Shown here: positions 16,696 through 24,735 of the stretch, in pieces
Layout of the letters: each line of letters opens with the position of its first letter
Numbering within the stretch: the stretch's first letter is position 1
Origin: UBA8514 sp050251415
Lineage (GTDB): Bacteria; Bacillota; Clostridia; Lachnospirales; Anaerotignaceae
DNA: 64,000 bases
Direction of reading: 5' to 3'
Assembly: GCA_050251415.1 (NCBI GenBank)
Contig: JBFWMT010000002.1
Span: 12,038 to 76,037 of the forward strand
Program-made: the position numbers and the translations under genes
The notes under the pieces: model-generated
Told to the model about the DNA's origin: nothing
Database searches by the model: none
Seen by the model: the letters and a program-made list of their open reading frames with translations, nothing else

Positions 16696-17004
16696 ATGAA
16701 AATTCAAACAAATCAATTTTATAATCTCCAATCAAATATCAAAAAGCAGTCACAGGCAACTAACAGCCAAAACAGCACCAGTGAACTGCACCAAAAACGC
16801 AGTTTCGATGAACTGGTAATCAGTTCAAGACCGGCGGCGGTTACAGATGAAAGCTTTGCGGCAGATGTATCAACGGAAGTTTCTACGGAGGTTAAAGCTG
16901 AAAGCAGTGACGAAAAATTGGAAAGCTTAAAAGCGCAGATTGAAGAGGGAACATACCAAATAGATTTTGATGCCATTGCAAGAAAAATGTTGGGGAAATT
17001 ATGA
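16696..17004 (+). CDS. flgM: Anti-sigma-28 factor FlgM
   Basis: 102 residues. FlgM binds FliA until the hook is complete, then is exported or inactivated. The C-terminal segment (LKAQIEEGTYQIDFDAIARKML) is the family's sigma-binding region; the N-terminal part is Ser/Glu-rich and probably unfolded. ATG start after GACGAGGAGAATTCCT. First gene of the flgM-flgN-flgK-flgL-yviE-fliW-csrA run, the same order as in B. subtilis. It ends with UGA. Confidence 0.93.
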   Translation: MKIQTNQFYNLQSNIKKQSQATNSQNSTSELHQKRSFDELVISSRPAAVTDESFAADVSTEVSTEVKAESSDEKLESLKAQIEEGTYQIDFDAIARKMLGKL

Positions 17005-17069
17005 TTAATTTTTGGTTCTATTAAATCAGCAATTTTCTGGGCGAACAGTGATTGGAGCGTGTAATAACC

Positions 17070-17519
17070 ATGAATACCATTGACAACCTTAATGAGCTTA
17101 CGGTTGAAATAACAGAATTTCTTGATAAGCTTGCAGACGTTCAGCAAAAAAAGCTTGATGCAGTGCATAATAACGACCTTGCTTTGTTGGATAAATGTAT
17201 GAAACAGGAACAGGCAGCGATTATGAAATCTAAAAGCCTTGATAGAAAACGGGAGGCCATTTTATTGGATTTAGGCTATAGCGGTTTATCCTATAAGCAG
17301 ATTTTGGAAAAGGTTTCTGAAGAAAAAAAGAAAGTATCAGCTCCACTTTTTGAAAAACTTAGAATTGCAACAAATAATTTTAACGAGTTAAACAACGTTA
17401 TAAAAACAGCTATCGAGGTTAATTTACACTCAATTAACAATACATTGGATAACTTGAAAAACAGTAATACAAAAAGCAAAAACAGAGGAAAGATTTCTTT
17501 TACAGACAGAATGGTATAG
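17070..17519 (+). CDS. flgN: FlgK/FlgL export chaperone FlgN
   Basis: 149 residues, entirely helical with two long amphipathic helices, the form of the FlgN family, and placed directly before its clients flgK and flgL. I use ATG 17070; the Shine-Dalgarno-like GGAG lies 13 nt upstream, which is long, and an in-frame TTG at 17052 has no ribosome site. Confidence 0.88.
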   Translation: MNTIDNLNELTVEITEFLDKLADVQQKKLDAVHNNDLALLDKCMKQEQAAIMKSKSLDRKREAILLDLGYSGLSYKQILEKVSEEKKKVSAPLFEKLRIATNNFNELNNVIKTAIEVNLHSINNTLDNLKNSNTKSKNRGKISFTDRMV

Positions 17520-17556
17520 ATTTTACTTTTGATTTTTATTTAAGGAGGGAAACCCC

Positions 17557-19089
17557 ATGCGTTCCACATTTGCAGGTTTTACAACTGCCCAGCTGGGTTT
17601 AAGTGCAAGTCAGCAGGCGCTTAACGTAACAGGGCAAAATATAACCAATATCAATACCTCAGGTTACACCCGCCAAACCCTAGACCAAGTAAGCTTAAAC
17701 CTTACAGGTTATTCAAATACCAGTGATGCAAGGGTTGGTTACGGTGTGCTTGTTACAGGTGTTTCACAGTCACGTGACCCATACCTGGATATTCGTTTCC
17801 GCAACACAATAGCCAAGGTTGGCGAGTCAGATGTTAAAGTTGCCTCTTTAAGTGAGCTTGAAGATGTATTTGACGAAGTTGCAAAAACAGGCTTGCAAGA
17901 TGCTTTTACAGACCTTACAAGCTATTTGAATAAGCTTTCCTCAAACGCAGGGGATGATGAATTTGACAGCATGGTTCGTTCATCTTGCGATTCTCTTTGC
18001 CAACTTATTAACCAATATGCAAAACAGGTGGAAGAGATTAGGGACGGACAGGAGGATGCATTAACAAATGTGGATGTTCCAGAGGTTAATAAACTGATGG
18101 AAAACATTGCAACCCTTAACAAAACCATAAGAAATAGCCAAATTAACGGAAATGATGCTTTGGAGCTTATTGACCAGAGAAATACACTTATAGATGAGTT
18201 GGCAAGCTATGTAAAAATAGATGTGTCGTATGTAGCCACACCAGTAAGTTCTACACTATCTGTAGATGAATTGCAGATAAACCTTGTAGGCAGTACTGGT
18301 ACAAATTACAGCTTGGTTAACGGCAATAGCTATGGTGAATTTACCGTATCTAAAGACGCAACCACAGAGCAACTTGAAATGAGCCTTAAAGACGCCAAAA
18401 CGCCCACAACTACTTATGCAACAATGGTTTCTGAGTTGTCAACGGGGTCACTAAAAAGCTCGTTTGCTATGCTTAACCAATCAGGTACCTTCGATACCCC
18501 TGCTACGGACGAAAAAGGTATCGGTTACTACGAACAATCCCTTGATTTGCTTGCACAGCAAATTGCAACAGTATTTAATGAAATTAATAATAGAGGAGTT
18601 ACACCACCTACTGAAAACAATTTGTTTGTTAGTGATACTGGCGCTACTACGGATATTACAGCTGAAAACCTTTGCATAGCCAGTGGTTGGACAGACGGAA
18701 CTTATGGCATTAATGCCTCTTCGGATGCTACAAGCTCTTCAGCTGTAAATGACAATATTTTGGCTATGGTAGCTACTTTTGATTCAGATTATTCTTATAC
18801 TACAAGCGGTGGTAGTACACTTTTTACAGGTACATTCAGTGAATATTTTTCTGACGTTGGTACTACACTGGGTCTTGATATTAAGTCTACAACATCTACC
18901 TTGGAAAATTATGCGGCGGTTGCAGATGAAATTTCAGATTCTAAAGATGCTATTTCAGGGGTATCTTTGGATGAAGAAGGTATTAATCTATTACAATACC
19001 AAAAATCTTATGCGGCGGCGGCAAGGCTTATGACAACACTTGATGAGGCACTTGAAACCCTTCTTGGCATGGGTGTTGTTGGCAGATAA
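17557..19089 (+). CDS. flgK: Hook-filament junction protein FlgK
   Basis: 510 residues. N-terminal junction-protein motif (TAQLGLSASQQALNVTGQNITNINTSGYTRQ), DPYLDIRFR, and a C-terminus (GVSLDEEGINLLQYQKSYAAAARLMTTLDEALETLL) typical of FlgK. It forms the first junction ring between hook and filament. Start ATG after AAGGAGGGAAACCCC. flgL follows after 23 nt. Confidence 0.96.
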   Translation: MRSTFAGFTTAQLGLSASQQALNVTGQNITNINTSGYTRQTLDQVSLNLTGYSNTSDARVGYGVLVTGVSQSRDPYLDIRFRNTIAKVGESDVKVASLSELEDVFDEVAKTGLQDAFTDLTSYLNKLSSNAGDDEFDSMVRSSCDSLCQLINQYAKQVEEIRDGQEDALTNVDVPEVNKLMENIATLNKTIRNSQINGNDALELIDQRNTLIDELASYVKIDVSYVATPVSSTLSVDELQINLVGSTGTNYSLVNGNSYGEFTVSKDATTEQLEMSLKDAKTPTTTYATMVSELSTGSLKSSFAMLNQSGTFDTPATDEKGIGYYEQSLDLLAQQIATVFNEINNRGVTPPTENNLFVSDTGATTDITAENLCIASGWTDGTYGINASSDATSSSAVNDNILAMVATFDSDYSYTTSGGSTLFTGTFSEYFSDVGTTLGLDIKSTTSTLENYAAVADEISDSKDAISGVSLDEEGINLLQYQKSYAAAARLMTTLDEALETLLGMGVVGR

Positions 19090-19112
19090 TATATAGAGGG
19101 AGTTGATTACAA

Positions 19113-20111
19113 ATGAGAATTACAACTAGTGCCATTTTAAGAAATTATCAAGGTGGACTTAGTAAGGCTGCTGTACAATTAAACAGCGACCAAAACAAAG
19201 TGCTTACCCAAAGGTCATTTAGTACAGCAGCTGAAGACCCGGCTGCGGCAACACAAGCGTTTAAACTTAGAAAAAGCTATGCATCAAATAGTGATTATAT
19301 ATCGAACACAGAGGATGCTATTTCAAAACTAGAAACCATATCAAGTAGTGGGCTAGAAATGCATACCGTTGCTAAAAGTGCAAAGGAAATGATACTTCAG
19401 GCAATTAACGGCAGTACAAGTTCAGAAGGTAGAGCTACCATAGCAGCCAGCCTTAGAGGATATCAGGAAACCTTGGTGTTAAGTGCAAACGCAAAATATG
19501 GTGATGATTTTATGTTTGGTGGTGCAAATAACAGTGAAGCACCATTCGAGTTAGTTAATGGAGAACTTCAATACTTTGGTATAGATGTTAACACCACCGA
19601 CACCACTGAAAAAGCAACGCTTGATAAACTGTTATCCGAAGAAGTTTTAGTTGACCTTGGCTTTGGGTTAGAGGTAGATGGTTCAAGCAGTGTTACAAGC
19701 GGAACTGCATTTTGTACTTCATTTTCGGGCCTTGATGCCTTAGGCTATGGTACAGATTCGGATGGAAATGATAACAATTTGGTAAATTTGTTGGGACAAA
19801 TTGCCGATGAGCTTGAAGCAGAGAATTTTGACACTGAGAAAACGTCTGAATTAAGCCTTAAGTTTGAATCTACGTGTTCAAGCCTTATGAATTTTGTTAC
19901 AGATCTTGGGACAAAAAGTAATTACTTAGAAAATACATTAACCAGATTAGAGACAAACAAGACCATACTAAATGAAAAAATAACTTCTTTAGAGTCTATA
20001 GATTTGGCAGAAGCAATTACAAACTATTCTTGGTCACAATATGCATACAATGCTGCATTGAAGGTTGGTAATAGTATTTTAAGTCAGTCTTTTATCGATT
20101 ATATGAGTTAA
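19113..20111 (+). CDS. flgL: Hook-filament junction protein FlgL
   Basis: 332 residues; flagellin-like helical ends with a short middle domain. N-terminus MRITTSAILRNYQ, the PAAATQAFKLR region and a C-terminal helix ending in SILSQSFIDYMS fit FlgL. It makes the second junction ring. It lies between flgK and the yviE-like gene. Confidence 0.94.
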   Translation: MRITTSAILRNYQGGLSKAAVQLNSDQNKVLTQRSFSTAAEDPAAATQAFKLRKSYASNSDYISNTEDAISKLETISSSGLEMHTVAKSAKEMILQAINGSTSSEGRATIAASLRGYQETLVLSANAKYGDDFMFGGANNSEAPFELVNGELQYFGIDVNTTDTTEKATLDKLLSEEVLVDLGFGLEVDGSSSVTSGTAFCTSFSGLDALGYGTDSDGNDNNLVNLLGQIADELEAENFDTEKTSELSLKFESTCSSLMNFVTDLGTKSNYLENTLTRLETNKTILNEKITSLESIDLAEAITNYSWSQYAYNAALKVGNSILSQSFIDYMS

Positions 20112-20140
20112 AAAGACGTGCCTAAAAGGGGGGCAATCTC

Positions 20141-20749
20141 GTGGAACCTTTATTAAGTATTACAACAGTACCCATCTCTATAGAGATGACAGTAAACAAT
20201 GCTAGGTTGGAATATAAAAATTCCAATGCTACTATGGAAGTCACAAGAGATTCAGGTGGACTTCACATTAAAAGCCAGCCAATTAAGCTGGATATCGACC
20301 AGTCTAAGTGCTTTAGTTCGGTACGCCCAACGGCTATGGAAAGTATATACCAGGCCGCTCAAAAGGGAAAACAGGCTGTGTATGAGGCTACAGCAACATA
20401 TGCACAGGAGGGGAAGCTATTGCTAAACGCTCAAATAGGAGAAGATGTTTTAGGTCAAATTATAGATTCTAAAGTAAATGACGTAAACACAAATGTTGGC
20501 ATACAATTTCTTCCATCATCGCCGCCAGAGTTAAATTGGTCAGCGCCTCAAATGACAATTGAATATCAAATGGATAAATTGAATTTTGACTGGAAGGTTT
20601 TAAACGGTAATTTTGAGTTTATTCCAGGAGACATTGAAATATCTATTACACAAATGCCCGATGTTAAAATTGAATATATTGGGGGGCCAATATATTTTCC
20701 TGCAAGTGCTGACCCTGATTACGTTCCCACAACTGATGTACGTGCTTAA
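20141..20749 (+). CDS. YviE-like protein (DUF6470)
   Basis: 202 residues, soluble, found between flgL and fliW as yviE is in B. subtilis. N-terminal ITTVPISIEMTVNNARLEYKNS and the central SIYQAAQKGKQAVYEATATYAQEGKLL helix look like the DUF6470 family. Its biochemical role is unknown; the conserved position suggests a link to flagellar assembly or to the FliW-CsrA switch. GTG start at 20141 after AAAGGGGGGCAATCTC. Confidence 0.88.
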   Translation: MEPLLSITTVPISIEMTVNNARLEYKNSNATMEVTRDSGGLHIKSQPIKLDIDQSKCFSSVRPTAMESIYQAAQKGKQAVYEATATYAQEGKLLLNAQIGEDVLGQIIDSKVNDVNTNVGIQFLPSSPPELNWSAPQMTIEYQMDKLNFDWKVLNGNFEFIPGDIEISITQMPDVKIEYIGGPIYFPASADPDYVPTTDVRA

Positions 20750-20768
20750 GACAAAATGAGGTGTTACA

Positions 20769-21212
20769 ATGGAATTAAATGCAAAGTACTTCTCACGCAT
20801 AGAGTATAATAAGGAAGATATAGTAACTTTTGATGAGGGCCTTTACGGATTTAAAGATAAGAAAAAATTTATACTTATCTGGTTTGAAAATACAAATGAC
20901 AATTTTCTTTGCATGCAAAGCATAGATGATGAAAATTTGGCTTTTCTTATGATAAATCCATATCACTTCCTTGAAGATTATGAGGTAGTACTATCCGATG
21001 AGGATACACGTAGCCTTAATATTACAAGTGTAGGTAGTGTACGTACTTATGCGGTATGTGTTATTAGTGATGATACAAGTAAAAGTACAGCTAATTTAAA
21101 ATGTCCAATCATCATTAATTCTGAAAACAATAAGGCAAAGCAGATTATTTTAGAGGAGTCCGCATATTCATTTTATCAACCTTTTACCACAGCTTTAGCT
21201 AAGGAGGGATGA
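20769..21212 (+). CDS. fliW: Flagellar assembly factor FliW
   Basis: 147 residues. FliW binds either flagellin or CsrA; when flagellin is secreted FliW is freed and antagonises CsrA, allowing flagellin synthesis. Family signatures: FDEGLYGFKDKKKFILI, LCMQSIDDENLAFLMINPY and YAVCVISDD. It ends with UGA three nt before csrA, as in B. subtilis. Confidence 0.96.
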   Translation: MELNAKYFSRIEYNKEDIVTFDEGLYGFKDKKKFILIWFENTNDNFLCMQSIDDENLAFLMINPYHFLEDYEVVLSDEDTRSLNITSVGSVRTYAVCVISDDTSKSTANLKCPIIINSENNKAKQIILEESAYSFYQPFTTALAKEG

Positions 21213-21215
21213 TAT

Positions 21216-21440
21216 ATGCTGATTTTACAACGAAAAGTAGGAGAATCCATAATAATTGGTGATAACATTACCATAACAGTGCAATCAATATCATCTGACA
21301 AAGTTAAAATATCCATTGATGCACCCAAAGAAGTACAAATTATAAGAGAAGAATTGAAAATTGCAGAAGAAAGCAACCGTGAAGCAGCAGCAGTTTCAAA
21401 TGCCACAGTGGATGCTTTAAAAAAGCTGTTTCAGAAATAA
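21216..21440 (+). CDS. csrA: Translational regulator CsrA
   Basis: 74-residue RNA-binding dimeric protein. The whole core is present: MLILQRKVGESIIIGDNITITV, then VKISIDAPKEVQIIREEL, with RNA-contacting residues L4, R6 and the region around R44. The C-terminal extension is longer than in enterobacteria, as in other Firmicutes where it contacts FliW. Its likely target is the flagellin leader at 14.79-14.83 kb. Start ATG after AAGGAGGGATGATAT. Confidence 0.97.
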   Translation: MLILQRKVGESIIIGDNITITVQSISSDKVKISIDAPKEVQIIREELKIAEESNREAAAVSNATVDALKKLFQK

Positions 21441-21442
21441 CT

Positions 21443-21478
21443 AAAACCCAGCAAATATTAAAATTTGTTGGGTTTTTT
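21443..21478 (+). terminator. csrA operon terminator
   Basis: Stem AAAACCCAGCAAAT/ATTTGTTGGGTTTT followed by T residues, directly after the csrA stop. Confidence 0.9.
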
Positions 21479-21490
21479 ATAATTATTCTA

Positions 21491-21519
21491 TTTACTTTTT
21501 AGAATATAAGAGTTATAAT
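21491..21519 (+). promoter_or_regulatory. Sigma-A promoter of rubrerythrin gene
   Basis: TTTACT (21491-21496), 17 nt, TATAAT (21514-21519), 39 nt before the rubrerythrin ATG. Confidence 0.6.
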
Positions 21520-21557
21520 TAAATAATAAATATTATTAATTGAGAGGTGGAGTACAT

Positions 21558-22136
21558 ATGAACTTAAAAGGAACAAAGTCAGAAAAAAATATAAAAGCAG
21601 CATTAACAGGAGAATCACTTGCAAGAAATAGGTATACATTTTATGCTATGCAGGCACAAAAAGAGGGACATACTGAGATTGCTGAAATGTATGAAAGAAT
21701 GGCAAAAAATGAAAGTATGCATGCTAAAATTTGGTTTAGTATACTTAATGATGGTCTTGGAACTACAAAGGAAAATCTTATGGAGTCAGCAAAAGGTGAA
21801 AATGGTGAATGGATGACCATGTACCCAGAGTTTGCAAAAACCGCACGTGAAGAAGGCTTAGAAGAGCTTGCGGTTATGTTTGAAAAAGTTGCCGATATTG
21901 AAAAAGATCACGAAAAGACATTTTTAAAGAACTTGATGGCAATGATGGCAAGTGAAAAATCAAAGGAAGAAGTAGTTGAAGAAACAGTTGCAACACTAAA
22001 AGATGACCACCATAGGGCAGTAAGTAAGCCAGGCTATCGTTGCATGTTCTGTGGTGCAGTATATGAGGATAGGCCTGATGTCTGTAACGTATGTGGTGCA
22101 ATTGGGTCTTTTGAAAGATGTATGATAGAGGAATAA
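21558..22136 (+). CDS. Rubrerythrin
   Basis: 192-residue di-iron peroxidase that reduces hydrogen peroxide in the cytoplasm of anaerobes. An N-terminal ferritin-like four-helix domain (ESLARNRYTFYA, EMYERMAKNESMHAK, VADIEKDHEKTF supply Glu/His ligands) is followed by a rubredoxin domain (YRCMFCGAVYE and CNVCGA, two CxxC pairs). The ATG at 21558 follows GAGAGGTGGA; an in-frame TTG at 21540 precedes that site. Single-gene unit with its own promoter and terminator. Confidence 0.95.
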   Translation: MNLKGTKSEKNIKAALTGESLARNRYTFYAMQAQKEGHTEIAEMYERMAKNESMHAKIWFSILNDGLGTTKENLMESAKGENGEWMTMYPEFAKTAREEGLEELAVMFEKVADIEKDHEKTFLKNLMAMMASEKSKEEVVEETVATLKDDHHRAVSKPGYRCMFCGAVYEDRPDVCNVCGAIGSFERCMIEE

Positions 22137-22149
22137 GGTGCAAAAACTA

Positions 22150-22203
22150 AAAAAAGTCAGTATTTTCCAATAGGCATAAAGCCTTGAAGATACTGACTTT
22201 TTT
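22150..22203. terminator. Bidirectional terminator, rubrerythrin/cheB
   Basis: AAAAAGTCAGTAT and ATACTGACTTTTTT arms (22150-22163/22190-22203) between convergent genes. Confidence 0.92.
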
Positions 22204-22216
22204 GTACTTTGCGAAG

Positions 22217-23326
22217 TTACAAAAGTGTTGATAGGTGTTTCTGAAGTACAGCGGGAATATTCTCAGCAGAAGCCTCTATACAAACGGCACCAATATTGTT
22301 AGCAACCATTGGCATTCCGTAAACAACGCAAGATTCCTTACTTTGGCCTATAGTATAAGCGCCATTTTTACGCATCTTAAGCAAACCATCTGCTCCATCT
22401 CTGCCCATACCAGTCATAATAATACCAACCGCATTATTCTTAACATTTTCTGCAACGGATTGGAAAAGTACATCAACAGAGGGGCGGTGACCGCTTACTT
22501 TATCCCCAGGAAATAGCTTAACAGCGAAGTTGCCACCTTGTTTTACAATTTTCATTTGGCTGTCGCCGCCAGGAGCAATAAGCGCAAGCCCTTGCCTAAT
22601 AATGTCACCATCTACAGCTTCTCGTACTTCCATTTTACAAAGCTTATTAAGTCTGTCTGCATACATTTTTGTAAAGCCTGCCGGCATATGCTGAACAATA
22701 ACTATACCTGGTATGTTTGCTGGTAAACCCTTTAATACAGTAAGGGTGGCCTCTGTTCCGCCAGTTGATGCACCTAAGGCAATGATAACAGAACTTAAAG
22801 CGGCCGAACTATTTAATACTACAGGCAAAACAGGTCTTGGTACAGGATGCGACACAGGTGGCAGCACAGGCGCTTGAACAGGTTTTGATACAGGCGGTGC
22901 CACGGGTGGCTTAATTGCTGATGAAGCGTGTACCGTTGCGCTACTTGCAATAACAATTTTAGAATGAAGCTCGGTGATAAAAGCAGAAATATTTCCCATG
23001 GAGGAAAGCTCTGGCTTTTTTACAAAGTCTACCGCACCTGCCGATAATGCATCAAAAACATTAATATCTAATGACGAAACCAAAACAACCCGAACAGGGT
23101 GTGTTGGTATAAAACGTTTCACAAATTCAATGCCGTTAAGCTTTGGCATCTCAACATCTAGTGTTACAACGTCGGGATTCAGTTTTAGTATTTTCTCTTT
23201 TGCATCAAATGCATCTACGGCAAAGCCAACAATTTCAATGTTATTAAATTCCGCTAGTTTGTCTGAAAGTACTTTTCTAAAAAAGATGGAATCATCTACA
23301 ATTAAAATACGAACTTTTTTTGTCAT
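22217..23326 (-). CDS. cheB: Chemoreceptor methylesterase CheB
   Basis: 369 residues: receiver domain (phospho-acceptor D57 in TLDVEMPKLNG), a long proline-rich linker of PV-x repeats (about 145-170), and the methylesterase domain with the catalytic Ser in GASTGG, His in VQHMP and Asp in MTGMGRDGADG. It removes receptor methyl groups when phosphorylated by CheA. Last gene of the cheA-cheW-cheR-cheB operon. Start ATG with GAGAGGTGAACC upstream. Confidence 0.96.
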   Translation of the reverse strand: MTKKVRILIVDDSIFFRKVLSDKLAEFNNIEIVGFAVDAFDAKEKILKLNPDVVTLDVEMPKLNGIEFVKRFIPTHPVRVVLVSSLDINVFDALSAGAVDFVKKPELSSMGNISAFITELHSKIVIASSATVHASSAIKPPVAPPVSKPVQAPVLPPVSHPVPRPVLPVVLNSSAALSSVIIALGASTGGTEATLTVLKGLPANIPGIVIVQHMPAGFTKMYADRLNKLCKMEVREAVDGDIIRQGLALIAPGGDSQMKIVKQGGNFAVKLFPGDKVSGHRPSVDVLFQSVAENVKNNAVGIIMTGMGRDGADGLLKMRKNGAYTIGQSKESCVVYGMPMVANNIGAVCIEASAENIPAVLQKHLSTLL

Positions 23327-23411
23327 AGTGGTTCACCTCTCTAAGTTTGCATAATATAATTTTATGCAAGCTTTACCTTAACGATGTAAGGGTTTCATAC
23401 AATAAAGTATG

Positions 23412-24221
23412 TCAAATCTTTCTATATGTTGCTGGCATAAGATATTTGTATGGTGTTGTTGCTTTATTAAGTGCCTCTGAATGACCGATAAGAAGGTAGC
23501 CGCCATTACTTGTTGCACCGTAAAAACGGTTAACAAGGGCATCCTTGGTTGGTTGGTCAAAATATATCATTACGTTACGGCAAAAAATAACATCGAATTG
23601 CAACTTGAACTTGATAGGATCCATCAGGTTAAAGGTTTTAAAAATAACATTGGATTTAAGTTCAGGTGATACTTCATATCTGCCATCGGGTAATTTTTTT
23701 AAATATTTAGTGACCCATGCAGTTGGCATATCTTTTAAAGACTCTGCTGGGTAAATACCAGCTTGTGCCTGCGTAAGTACATTTTGTGATATATCTGTTG
23801 CCAGAACACGGGTGTCCCATCTAGCGGCGTCAGACCCTAAAAACTCTTTCATAATAATTGAAAGAGTATAAGGTTCTTGCCCTGTGGAACAGCCAGCACT
23901 CCACACACTTAATACCTTGTCTTTTTTCTTTTGTACAAGGTAGGGCAGTATGGTATCTCTGAAGTAGTCAAAGTGCATTTGTTCTCTCATAAAAAATGTA
24001 TAGTTTGTAGTAAGTTTATTAAGCATAACATCAATATCATTTTTACTTGCTTTTGTAAGTATAAAATCTACATAATCTGAAAAATTTGAATAACCCATTG
24101 AAACTAAAGTAGAACCAAGACGTCCCTCAATAAGTTGCTTCTTTTTTGAAAGATTTATACCAAAATTTTTGTGTATATACGTATAAAGTCTTAGAAAATC
24201 ATTTTCGGTTAAAGTCATCAT
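23412..24221 (-). CDS. cheR: Chemoreceptor methyltransferase CheR
   Basis: About 269 residues. N-terminal helical domain, then a SAM-dependent methyltransferase domain with VWSAGCSTGQEPYTL, LATDISQNVL, VIFCRNVMIYF and LLIGHSE. It methylates receptor glutamates. I place the start at the first of two adjacent ATG codons (24221) after GGGTG; the in-frame TTG at 24233 overlaps that site. It lies between cheW and cheB. The stop is UGA. Confidence 0.95.
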   Translation of the reverse strand: MMTLTENDFLRLYTYIHKNFGINLSKKKQLIEGRLGSTLVSMGYSNFSDYVDFILTKASKNDIDVMLNKLTTNYTFFMREQMHFDYFRDTILPYLVQKKKDKVLSVWSAGCSTGQEPYTLSIIMKEFLGSDAARWDTRVLATDISQNVLTQAQAGIYPAESLKDMPTAWVTKYLKKLPDGRYEVSPELKSNVIFKTFNLMDPIKFKLQFDVIFCRNVMIYFDQPTKDALVNRFYGATSNGGYLLIGHSEALNKATTPYKYLMPATYRKI

Positions 24222-24238
24222 AATATCACCCAAATTTA

Positions 24239-24721
24239 TTATTTAGAGTTCACAAGAAGTTCGCAATCCATGCAAAAAACTACTGTTCCGTCAGCAAGGG
24301 TGGTCATCCCACTTACAAATTCCTGGCTTTTTGATGGCGGCGGAGTAATCTTATTGTCAATGTCGAATACTTGCAGAACTACGTCTACAAGTATGCCTAT
24401 AGAAACAGAATCTACCTCTAAAATAATAACACAATTTGTTGATGTTGGCTCTGCCGCAGGCTTATTCATGCGCAGACGAATATCTATAATAGGTATTATT
24501 TGGCCACGAAGGTTTATTATTCCCTGTACATAGTCGGGCACACGAGGAAGCTTGGTTACGGCATGATTGGTAATTATTTCTATTACATTATCAATAGGAA
24601 TACCAAAAACTAGGCTGTCCGAAATGAAGGTGAGATATTTTTTGGAGTTATCATTTGCAGCTTTTAATGCATCTATATCAAATTCATTTGTATCCATTTC
24701 ATCGTAAAGTTCGTTTGTCAT
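24239..24721 (-). CDS. cheW: Chemotaxis coupling protein CheW
   Basis: 160 residues: an acidic N-terminal ~30-residue tail and a CheW domain (YLTFISDSLVFGIPIDNVIEII, LPRVPDYVQGIINLRGQIIPIIDIRLRM). It bridges receptors and CheA. It lies 14 nt downstream of cheA and is preceded by AAGGAGG. With CheV at 6.75 kb the organism has at least two coupling proteins. Confidence 0.95.
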   Translation of the reverse strand: MTNELYDEMDTNEFDIDALKAANDNSKKYLTFISDSLVFGIPIDNVIEIITNHAVTKLPRVPDYVQGIINLRGQIIPIIDIRLRMNKPAAEPTSTNCVIILEVDSVSIGILVDVVLQVFDIDNKITPPPSKSQEFVSGMTTLADGTVVFCMDCELLVNSK

Positions 24722-24735
24722 AATTAAAATCCTCC

